DNA of 7,820 bases, from contig JAGQVC010000065.1 of the NCBI GenBank assembly GCA_020438185.1, forward strand, positions 1 through 7,820. Reading direction: 5' to 3'. Within the stretch, counting starts at the first letter, position 1. Each line of letters begins with the position of its first letter. Under the pieces are notes generated by a model. The model did not search any database. It was given only the letters and a program-made list of their open reading frames with translations, and was not told the DNA's origin. Below, piece by piece: positions 1 through 5,473 of this stretch. This DNA comes from Bacteroidota bacterium (GTDB lineage Bacteria; Bacteroidota; Bacteroidia; M30B66). A program made the translations under genes and the position numbers.

Positions 1-302
1 AGCGTAAAACAAATGATGAATTGCGTCAGGCTTTTGTGGATCAAACAGTTCCTCAGGCCGAACTTATCGGATTAAAAGTTCCGGATGCGGATTTAAAATG
101 GAATGAAGAGCGCGGTCACTATGATTTTGGAGCAATTAACTGGGACGAGTTCTGGCAGGTTGTTCATGGCCACGGACCATGCAACCGCGAGCGATTAAAT
201 GCACGCAAATCGGCCTGGGAAAATGGTGCCTGGGTTCGTGAGGCCGCAAATGCCTACGCATCTAAGCAAGCTATCAAAGCGGAGCATAGAAAATCAGCAT
301 AA
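1..302 (+). CDS. paaA: Phenylacetyl-CoA epoxidase catalytic subunit PaaA, C-terminal part (5' end outside window)
   Basis: This is the last 99 codons of PaaA, the di-iron catalytic subunit of the 1,2-phenylacetyl-CoA epoxidase (PaaABCE), a cytoplasmic enzyme that uses O2 to epoxidise the ring of phenylacetyl-CoA. The first complete codon is at base 3 and the stop is TAA at 300-302. The recognisable PaaA tail is present: FVDQTVPQAE, then DLKWNEERGHYDFG, then EEFW-like DEFWQVV, GHGPCNRERL and finally GAWVREAANAYA. These match the known end of the E. coli protein closely, by memory of the family. The iron-binding four-helix bundle lies upstream, outside the window, so the metal ligands cannot be checked. 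It is the first gene of the paa set seen here, and paaB follows after an unusually long 121-bp gap. Confidence 0.96.
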   Translation, partial: RKTNDELRQAFVDQTVPQAELIGLKVPDADLKWNEERGHYDFGAINWDEFWQVVHGHGPCNRERLNARKSAWENGAWVREAANAYASKQAIKAEHRKSA

Positions 303-307
303 TGTTG

Positions 308-351
308 AATTGGTGAGAGAATGTGCAACTGGCGCATGACATGAACCAATT
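308..351 (+). promoter_or_regulatory. Nested hairpin in the paaA-paaB gap
   Basis: A perfect 7-bp inverted repeat, AATTGGT (308-314) and ACCAATT (345-351), encloses a second stem, ATGTGC (321-326) with GCGCAT (332-337), which has one G-U pair and a 5-nt loop. The two stems are separated by an internal loop of 6 and 7 nt, so the whole can fold as one rod starting six bases after the paaA stop. No T-tract follows it, so it does not look like a rho-independent terminator. An mRNA processing or stability element that sets the PaaA to PaaB ratio is possible, but this is inference. Confidence 0.4.
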
Positions 352-384
352 TCATTAACTATTTATTCACCTGCTCAACTATAC

Positions 385-410
385 ACTTTCACCTTTTACT
401 TTTCACTTTT
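385..410 (+). repeat. Four imperfect ACTTTTC-like tandem units upstream of paaB
   Basis: Four consecutive 6-7 base units read ACTTTC, ACCTTTT, ACTTTTC and ACTTTT, ending 13 bases before the paaB ATG. The strand is nearly free of G here. The stretch could simply be an unstructured leader that keeps the paaB start accessible after the upstream hairpin. No function is known from the sequence. Confidence 0.5.
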
Positions 411-423
411 AAACTAAAAAATT

Positions 424-705
424 ATGAAAGACTGGCCTTTATGGGAAGTTTTTATTCGCAGTAAAAACGGACTTGAACATCGTCATTGTGGAAGTCTGCA
501 TGCTTCGGATGCAAAAATGGCGCTCGAGAATGCCCGCGACGTTTATACCCGCAGAAATGAGGGCGTGAGCATTTGGGTTGTTCCTTCTTCTCAGATTACA
601 GCCTCCAATCCGGATGAAAACGGAGAATTGTTTGAACCAGCTGCAGACAAAGCTTACCGCCATCCGACTTTTTACAATTTACCCGATGAGGTAAAACACA
701 TGTAA
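424..705 (+). CDS. paaB: Phenylacetyl-CoA epoxidase subunit PaaB
   Basis: PaaB is a small non-catalytic subunit of the phenylacetyl-CoA epoxidase that bridges PaaAC heterodimers in the complex. At 93 residues the protein has the usual family length (about 95). It has the family's strong marks almost end to end: WPLWEVFIRSKNGLEHRHCGSLHA near the N-terminus (residues 4-27), then ALENARDVYTRRNEG, SIWVVPSSQI, and the closing YRHPTFYNLPDEVKHM. The ATG at 424 is chosen because the conserved WPLWEVF block begins at residue 4, and an A-rich stretch typical of Bacteroidetes leaders precedes it. The stop is at 703-705. In most paa clusters paaC follows directly, but here two envelope genes intervene, the first starting 4 nt after this stop. 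Confidence 0.97.
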   Translation: MKDWPLWEVFIRSKNGLEHRHCGSLHASDAKMALENARDVYTRRNEGVSIWVVPSSQITASNPDENGELFEPAADKAYRHPTFYNLPDEVKHM

Positions 706-709
706 AATT

Positions 710-1618
710 GTGAATCTCAGAATTGCATCGGTTTTATTTGCAGCATTTTTATTTGGCTGTAAAATTTCATCAGCTGCTTTGCAGCGATATGAAAGCGATA
801 GCACAGGTATGCCTGGATTCAGAGATTATTCGTTGATGTATTCTAATTATTATTCCGGAATTGGTTACGCCAACGTTACACACCGCGATTTTGCAACATC
901 TCCCTTGTTTTATGATGCCAGTGCAGTTTCAGTAAATATGGGCTGGCCGAGGGTAAAAGAAAAATCAAGACGGGAAATAGGTATTGAAGCCCTGGCTGGT
1001 ATTAGTTCCGCAAGAGTACCAATGAAAACCGAGTACATCGTAATTTCTTCATCAGGAATATATTCGGGGAATGTACATTTCGATTATTTACGAAAAAGGA
1101 ATTTCCCCAAATTAAAGAGCGAAACCTGGTTCGGGCTTTCGCTTCAATCGCGATTTAATTTTAGAATAAATTCAGATTTGGGAAATAACGGCTCCGGAAT
1201 TGAAGCGCTGGCAAATTTGATGGCAAGCGGGAGAATTGAAAAGGATTTCTCGAAAAAAGCCGGTGAGGGAAAAGCGTTCTTGTTTTTTAAACGCAAAAAA
1301 GATGTTTACAGAATGCTCTGTTTCCAAATTAACGCCGGTTTTCTCAATTTTAATTATCGCCCGGGATATGCCTATTCGGGCTTTTCCGAATTCAACGGTT
1401 CGCAAACCAATGGATTGCAATTCCTGCTAGCAAATCATTCCTGGAGTTTGAATGGCTTCAGAATTAATACAAAGCTGGAATGGATTTTAAATAAGAAGAA
1501 TAAGTATTCTGATCGTTGGGTTTATTCATGGGATTTAATTCATGCTCCCGGTAAATATGAGCGATTTCAGATGGTTGTTCATACTTTCACCTATTCAATG
1601 CTACTCTTCAGAAAATGA
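710..1618 (+). CDS. Unrecognised exported protein, probably an outer-membrane beta-barrel, inside the paa operon
   Basis: I do not recognise this 302-residue protein. Its N-terminus (MNLRIASVLFAAFLFGC) is a signal peptide: one Arg, then a hydrophobic stretch. LFGC at 14-17 resembles a lipobox but has Phe before the Gly, so it may be either a lipoprotein or a protein cut after about residue 23 (ISSA-AL). The rest is rich in Tyr, Phe, Asn, Ser and Gly with alternating hydrophobic and polar residues, for example WFGLSLQSRFNFRIN, LCFQINAGFLNFNY and FRINTKLEWIL. It has no long hydrophobic helix after the signal, as expected of an outer-membrane barrel. The GTG at 710 is the only credible start because it opens exactly at the signal peptide. 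It lies 4 nt after paaB, and its last bases overlap the next gene as ATGA. This arrangement implies co-translation with paaB and a joint role with the peptidase gene. A barrel fold is inferred from composition only. Confidence 0.7.
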   Translation: MNLRIASVLFAAFLFGCKISSAALQRYESDSTGMPGFRDYSLMYSNYYSGIGYANVTHRDFATSPLFYDASAVSVNMGWPRVKEKSRREIGIEALAGISSARVPMKTEYIVISSSGIYSGNVHFDYLRKRNFPKLKSETWFGLSLQSRFNFRINSDLGNNGSGIEALANLMASGRIEKDFSKKAGEGKAFLFFKRKKDVYRMLCFQINAGFLNFNYRPGYAYSGFSEFNGSQTNGLQFLLANHSWSLNGFRINTKLEWILNKKNKYSDRWVYSWDLIHAPGKYERFQMVVHTFTYSMLLFRK

Positions 1619-2622
1619 GAATTTATCTTATCATATTACTGGGGATTTCATTATTCGGAATAGCAGGATGTGAAAAAATTCTGCTGGAGAAAGATCTGGC
1701 CAGCAGTGATCCGCGGGATAATTTTAATTATTTATGGGATCAGGTTGATAAGAAATACTCCTATTTTGAGTTGAAGAATATTGACTGGAACGATGTCAGA
1801 ATGAGATATTCTGATTCAATTAATTCTGATTTAACAGAAGAAGAATTGTTTCATTTTCTGGCCGGAATGCTCAATGAGCTGCGTGATGATCATGTCAATC
1901 TTTTTTCTCCTTTTAATATTTCTGTTTACAACGTTTCCATTAATTACAATAAATCGTATAACGCACGCACTATAGATGAAAATTATCTGAGCGAACCCAG
2001 ATACACAGGTGCATTCAAACACGGGTTCATTGATAGCGGAAGAGTTGCTTATGTTCGTTATAGTTCTTTTATTTCAGAAATTAAAGAGCAGGATCTGGAT
2101 ATTATTATTTCACGTTATTCAGAAACCAAAGGCTTAATTCTGGATATCAGGGAAAATGGGGGAGGAAGCGTGTTTAATATTCCTTTACTGCTTGAACGCT
2201 TTGCTCCTTCAAGAACCCTGGCAGCTTATTCCATCACCCGGAACGGGGAAAACCACAACGATTTTACTGAACCCGCACCGTTTTATATAAACCCGCACGA
2301 CGGAGACGTTTATAGCAAACCGGTAATAGTACTTTGCGACAGAGGTTCATACAGCGCATCCACTTTTTTCTCATTACTTACAAAAGCATTTGACAATATT
2401 TCGCTGGTTGGAGATACAACCGGCGGTGGTGGTGGACTACCAAACGGAGGTCAGTTGCCAAACGGCTGGACATATCGCTTTAGCGTAACTCAGATTCTTG
2501 ACCTCAATTATAAAAATTTTGCTGAGTCCGGCGTCCCGCCTGATATTGCCGTTGCTTTTAACTGGAACGACCTTGAACACGATGAGATACTTGATCGTGC
2601 TATTCTTGAATTAAATCAATAA
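1615..2622 (+). CDS. S41 family (tricorn-like) peptidase, predicted lipoprotein
   Basis: This 335-residue protein is a serine peptidase of family S41 of the kind common as cell-envelope lipoproteins in Bacteroidetes. The signal peptide ends in a good lipobox, IAGC, with Cys19 as the lipidated residue, so the enzyme should sit outside the inner membrane. Residues about 33-100 form a tricorn-core-like helical domain (NFNYLWDQVDKKYSY, then ELRDDHVNLF). The protease core follows: GRVAYVRYSSF (142-152), KGLILDIRENGGGS (172-185), VIVLCDRGSYSAS (237-249) and VGDTTGGGGGLP (265-276). By analogy the catalytic residues are His93, Ser247 and Glu304 in AESGVPPDI. The Lys of Prc/CtpA-type enzymes is replaced by Gly in the GGGGG loop, which points to the tricorn-like Ser-His-Glu type. 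No PDZ domain is visible. The start ATG overlaps the upstream stop by 4 nt, and paaC begins immediately after the stop. The substrate is unknown, and the partner exported protein is the obvious candidate for a functional link. Confidence 0.9.
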   Translation: MRIYLIILLGISLFGIAGCEKILLEKDLASSDPRDNFNYLWDQVDKKYSYFELKNIDWNDVRMRYSDSINSDLTEEELFHFLAGMLNELRDDHVNLFSPFNISVYNVSINYNKSYNARTIDENYLSEPRYTGAFKHGFIDSGRVAYVRYSSFISEIKEQDLDIIISRYSETKGLILDIRENGGGSVFNIPLLLERFAPSRTLAAYSITRNGENHNDFTEPAPFYINPHDGDVYSKPVIVLCDRGSYSASTFFSLLTKAFDNISLVGDTTGGGGGLPNGGQLPNGWTYRFSVTQILDLNYKNFAESGVPPDIAVAFNWNDLEHDEILDRAILELNQ

Positions 2623-3378
2623 ATGATGAATAAAACACTAGCCGCTTACGTAATTCAAATTGCAGATAATAACCTGATTCTTGCTCAAAGATTAGGTGAA
2701 CTTTGCGGACATGCTGCAACTATTGAAACTGATATTGCGCTGACGAATATTAGCCTTGATTTATTTGGTCAGGTACGCAGCTATTTTCAATATGCCGCTT
2801 CACTTACCGGTGCTGAGGCAACAGAAGATACAATTGCATTTTTAAGGGTTGAGAATGAATATAAAAATGCCCTTCTTGTTGAACAGCCAAATACTGATTT
2901 CGCGTATGTAATTGCACGGCAGTGTTTTTACGATCATTTTCATTTATTATTTCTGCAAAAGTTGCAGCATAGCAGCGATGAAACCTTGCGTGCCATTGCA
3001 TCAAAGGCAATTAAGGAGGTAACTTATCACGTTAGGTTTTCTTCAGATTGGTTAATTCGTCTCGGCGATGGAACCGAAGAAAGTCATAATAAAATCACTC
3101 AGGCTGTTCAGGATCTTTGGGTTTATACCAATGAGCTGGTAACAGCAGCTCCAATTGAAATTGAAATGGCTGATGCCGGAATTGGCGTAAATCCTGAATC
3201 GTTTCGGGATGAGTATTACGGAGCGTTAACTTCAATTTTAAACGAAGCCACTATCCCGGTTCCGGAACAAAAGTATTTTCAAAAGGGTGGAAAACAGGGA
3301 ATTCACACAGAGCATATGGGTTATATTTTAACCGAAATGCAATACATGCAGCGAACTTATCCCAACATGACCTGGTAA
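2623..3378 (+). CDS. paaC: Phenylacetyl-CoA epoxidase structural subunit PaaC
   Basis: PaaC is the structural partner of PaaA in the epoxidase. It has the same ferritin-like four-helix fold, but in the characterised E. coli enzyme it does not carry the working di-iron centre. The 251-residue length fits the family (about 250). Diagnostic stretches are LAQRLGELCGHA (20-31), IETDIALTNISLDLFGQVR (34-52), a middle FAYVIARQCFYDHFH, and the ending KGGKQGIHTEHMGYILTEMQ, which is the PaaC C-terminal signature. The start is the ATG abutting the TAA of the peptidase gene (TAAATGATG). A second ATG follows directly and cannot be excluded as the true start. The zero spacing suggests its translation depends on ribosomes finishing the peptidase gene, so PaaC output is tied to an envelope protein. 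Confidence 0.96.
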   Translation: MMNKTLAAYVIQIADNNLILAQRLGELCGHAATIETDIALTNISLDLFGQVRSYFQYAASLTGAEATEDTIAFLRVENEYKNALLVEQPNTDFAYVIARQCFYDHFHLLFLQKLQHSSDETLRAIASKAIKEVTYHVRFSSDWLIRLGDGTEESHNKITQAVQDLWVYTNELVTAAPIEIEMADAGIGVNPESFRDEYYGALTSILNEATIPVPEQKYFQKGGKQGIHTEHMGYILTEMQYMQRTYPNMTW

Positions 3379-3876
3379 TTGGATAATTTACAACATATCG
3401 CACCTGAATTATTGCCGATTTTAAAGCAAATTGCTGATCCGGAAATACCTGTATTGTCAATTGTTGACATGGGTGTAGTGCGGTCTGCTCGAATAATAAA
3501 TTCTGAAGCATTTGTTGAAATTACACCAACTTATAGTGGATGTCCCGCTATGGATGTAATAGGGGATGATATTAAAAAAGCACTGGAAAAAGCAGGTTTT
3601 TCATCTCAGGTTAAATTAATTCTTTCGCCTGCCTGGACTACTGATTGGATTACCCCGCACGGGCGCGACGCACTTTTAAAATATGGAATAGCGCCACCCA
3701 TGAATCCGGATGCTGATAAATCGGCTTTGCTTGGCAATAAAAAAGTTGTGCCCTGTCCGCAGTGTGGTTCTACAAATACTGTTATGATAAGCCAATTTGG
3801 TTCAACAGCCTGTAAGGCTTTGCTTCGATGTGAAGATTGCAAAGAACCATTCGATTATTTTAAATGTTTGAGGTGA
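3379..3876 (+). CDS. paaD: PaaD, iron-sulfur/metal maturation protein of the phenylacetyl-CoA epoxidase
   Basis: PaaD is needed for a working phenylacetyl-CoA epoxidase and is thought to help metal-centre assembly. In Bacteroidetes annotations it is often called PaaJ of the oxygenase. The 165-residue protein has an N-terminal MIP18/DUF59 domain (about 8-90) with DPEIPVLSIVDMGVV (20-34) and TPTYSGCPAMDVI (49-61), Cys55 being the conserved Cys. A C-terminal zinc-ribbon-like part follows, with Cys126, Cys129, Cys145, Cys151, Cys154 and Cys163, arranged as PCPQCGS and then RCEDCKEPFDYFKC. The start must be the TTG that abuts the paaC stop (TAATTG), because the next in-frame ATG (residue 31) would remove the conserved DPEIP block. 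paaE, which often accompanies paaD, does not follow. A 783-bp stretch with a broken ORF6N gene separates it from paaG. Confidence 0.95.
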   Translation: MDNLQHIAPELLPILKQIADPEIPVLSIVDMGVVRSARIINSEAFVEITPTYSGCPAMDVIGDDIKKALEKAGFSSQVKLILSPAWTTDWITPHGRDALLKYGIAPPMNPDADKSALLGNKKVVPCPQCGSTNTVMISQFGSTACKALLRCEDCKEPFDYFKCLR

Positions 3877-4029
3877 TTTTTAATAGGCTTACATCCAGCA
3901 GTATATAATCTGAATACAATTTTATCAAAACCTTTATTAACAGCCATGTTCGTATTTGAATGAGCAAGGCAGAATTCTCTTTTGCAGCTTAGCGTATTTT
4001 CATTTTTTAAATATTTGACTAAGCTTTAT

Positions 4030-4386
4030 ATGAATTCTGATGTTGATTTAATTCCGGAACGAATTCTGAAATCCATTTTTCAGGTACGGGGTCAAAAAGT
4101 GATGCTTGATAGCGATCTCGCCAAATTGTATGGTGTTGAAACCAAACGATTGAATGAACAGGTTAAACGAAATATTGAGCGTTTTCCTGCAGATTTTATG
4201 TTTCAATTAAATTCTGAAGAATGGCAAGACTTGAAGTCGCAATTTGCGACCTCAAGTGTTCAGTCTCATGTAGAATGGGGTGGTCGAAGGGTGACGCCCT
4301 ATGTATTTACCGAATTGGGTGTTGCCATGTTGTCTTCTGTATTAAACAGTCAGATTGCGATAAATGTCAATATTTCGATCATGTGA
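4030..4386 (+). CDS. ORF6N-domain DNA-binding protein, cut short by an in-frame TGA
   Basis: The 118-residue reading frame carries an ORF6N domain, a DNA-binding domain found in phage, plasmid and many stand-alone Bacteroidetes genes. Typical blocks are SIFQVRGQKVMLDSDLAKLYGVET (residues 15-38), RLNEQVKRNIERFPADFMFQL (40-60), EEWQDLKSQF (63-72), and VTPYVFTELGVAMLSSVLNS (88-107). In related proteins the block that ends here as AINVNISIM continues with Arg and then an aromatic and Leu-Arg. Here that Arg codon position is TGA (4384-4386), and the frame then stays open for 60 more codons. I chose the ATG at 4030 over the TTG at 3982, since the domain begins close to this ATG and the extra 16 residues are not family-like. 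The gene interrupts the paa operon between paaD and paaG, and no terminal repeats are seen around it. It is probably a decaying horizontally acquired gene. Confidence 0.75.
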   Translation: MNSDVDLIPERILKSIFQVRGQKVMLDSDLAKLYGVETKRLNEQVKRNIERFPADFMFQLNSEEWQDLKSQFATSSVQSHVEWGGRRVTPYVFTELGVAMLSSVLNSQIAINVNISIM

Positions 4387-4569
4387 GTATTTGTGAATCT
4401 GAGAAAGTGGTCTGTAGATTACTCTGATCTTCTTTCCCGAATAGAGGAATTATCTCAGACCAATCAAATTCATGAGGGACATATCAGCAATATTTATAAA
4501 ATAATCGAGAATTTATTAAACCCTAAATACATAGAACGAACTCCGATTGGTTTTAATCAGCATAAATGA
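4387..4569 (+). pseudogene. C-terminal remnant of the ORF6N gene beyond the premature TGA
   Basis: This stretch continues the frame of the preceding ORF6N gene with no shift, giving 60 sense codons and ending at TGA (4567-4569). It starts VFVNLRKW, which matches the segment after the missing Arg in ORF6N proteins. It then gives a helical, coiled-coil-like part (LLSRIEELSQTN to NIYKIIENLL) and ends in RTPIGFNQHK, like the Pro-Ile-Gly-Phe tail common in this family. The full product would be about 179 residues, a normal family length. A single base change from CGA or AGA to TGA explains the break, and the tail has not gathered further stops or shifts, so the mutation may be recent or a sequencing error. 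Confidence 0.75.
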
Positions 4570-4618
4570 AAGGTTTGGTCAATTGAATTTGGCATGAAGA
4601 ATTACTTGTGCTTTTTCA

Positions 4619-4628
4619 GGATTAATCC
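4619..4628. other. 10-bp palindrome GGATTAATCC upstream of paaG
   Basis: A perfect palindrome lies about 30 bp before the paaG ATG, in the 90-bp gap after the ORF6N remnant. A 10-bp palindrome is expected by chance several times in a window of this size, so an operator role is only possible. No convincing promoter accompanies it. Confidence 0.2.
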
Positions 4629-4659
4629 GCAAAGCTTGCTTAATTTGCATGGATAAAAT

Positions 4660-5445
4660 ATGCAAATGAGTTCTATACAATATGAAGTAAATCAGGGTGT
4701 TGGTGTAATCAGACTTAACCGCCCCGATGTTTTTAACAGTTTTAACCGCGAAATGGCCTTTTCCATGCAATCAGCATTGGATAAATGCGCTGCAGATTCA
4801 TCTGTGCGTGCTGTTTTGATTACCGGAAATGGCAAAGCCTTTTGCGCCGGACAAGATTTAAAGGAAGTAACAGACCCGGAACTCAATCCGGGGTTCAGAG
4901 CTATTCTTGACGAGCACTACAATCCAATCATTCAGCGAATCCGAAATATGGAGAAACCTGTTGTTGCAGCTGTCAATGGCGTAGCTGCAGGAGCTGGTGC
5001 GAATATCGCTCTCGCGTGTGATCTCGTCCTTGCTTCAGAAAATGCTTCATTTATTCAGGCTTTTTCAAAAATTGGTCTGGTGCCTGATTCCGGCGGGACT
5101 TTCTTCCTTCCACGATTAATAGGTTTTCAGAAAGCGCTTGCCCTGTGTATGTTGGGAGACAAAGTAAATGCTTCAGATGCCGAAAAAATGGGCATGGTTT
5201 ATAAAGTATTGCCTGCCGATGGTTTTGAAGAAGCATGCATGCAAACTGCAGCTCAATTAAGCAAGATGCCAACTTACGCGCTGGCATTAACCAAGAAATT
5301 ATTCAATCAAAGTCTCGGAAATACGCTCGAAGAACAACTTAAAGCCGAAAGTAAATGGCAAATTGAAGCCGGCTCCAGCAAGGATTACAAAGAAGGGGTA
5401 ACCGCATTTGTAGAAAAAATAAAGCCGGTATTTAATGGTAATTAA
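4660..5445 (+). CDS. paaG: 1,2-epoxyphenylacetyl-CoA isomerase PaaG (crotonase family)
   Basis: PaaG converts the 1,2-epoxide of phenylacetyl-CoA into oxepin-CoA and also shifts double bonds in later intermediates. It is a crotonase-fold cytoplasmic enzyme. The 261 residues match the E. coli PaaG length (262). The oxyanion hole is formed by FCAGQDL (61-67) and NGVAAGAGANIAL (106-118). The two catalytic Glu of enoyl-CoA hydratases are absent: Asn115 and Phe135 stand at their places. Instead Asp143 in GLVPDSGGTFFLPR (139-152) is present, as in PaaG-type isomerases. The blocks FNSFN, HYNPI and KDYKEGVTAF also favour PaaG over PaaF. The start may be the ATG at 4660 or the one two codons later at 4666, both behind an A-rich stretch. 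paaH follows 28 bp downstream. PaaF, the true hydratase, is not in the window. Confidence 0.93.
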   Translation: MQMSSIQYEVNQGVGVIRLNRPDVFNSFNREMAFSMQSALDKCAADSSVRAVLITGNGKAFCAGQDLKEVTDPELNPGFRAILDEHYNPIIQRIRNMEKPVVAAVNGVAAGAGANIALACDLVLASENASFIQAFSKIGLVPDSGGTFFLPRLIGFQKALALCMLGDKVNASDAEKMGMVYKVLPADGFEEACMQTAAQLSKMPTYALALTKKLFNQSLGNTLEEQLKAESKWQIEAGSSKDYKEGVTAFVEKIKPVFNGN

Positions 5446-5473
5446 TTCTCAAAGAAATATTTATTTAAAATAA

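Noticed and set aside
439..663. Antisense open frame opposite paaB
   Set aside because: Its existence follows from the paaB codons. No domain, signal or upstream start context supports it.
3981..4017. TTTG (3981-3984) and AATATTTG (4010-4017) as a promoter for the ORF6N gene
   Set aside because: The -7 element has a mismatch and the 25-nt spacer exceeds the usual range.
3982..4029. Upstream TTG as start of the ORF6N gene
   Set aside because: The extra 16 residues are hydrophobic and unlike the family. The ATG at 4030 places the domain at the expected distance from the N-terminus.
4384..4386. TGA as a recoded codon (selenocysteine or a changed code)
   Set aside because: Relatives have Arg at this site, there is no redox motif, and the other genes use TGA as a normal stop (for example 1616-1618).
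4221..4427. Open frame of 68 codons within the ORF6N gene
   Set aside because: Shadow frame. The overlapping frame carries the clear ORF6N motifs.
4574..4610. TTTG (4574-4577) with TACTTGTG (4603-4610) as a promoter for paaG
   Set aside because: One mismatch in the key TTTG and a 25-nt spacer make it weaker than the candidate upstream of paaJ.
3877..4659. Insertion-sequence ends or target-site duplications around the ORF6N gene
   Set aside because: No matched terminal inverted repeats and no transposase fragment were found on reading both flanks. Short GAATTCT matches are scattered and look like coincidence.
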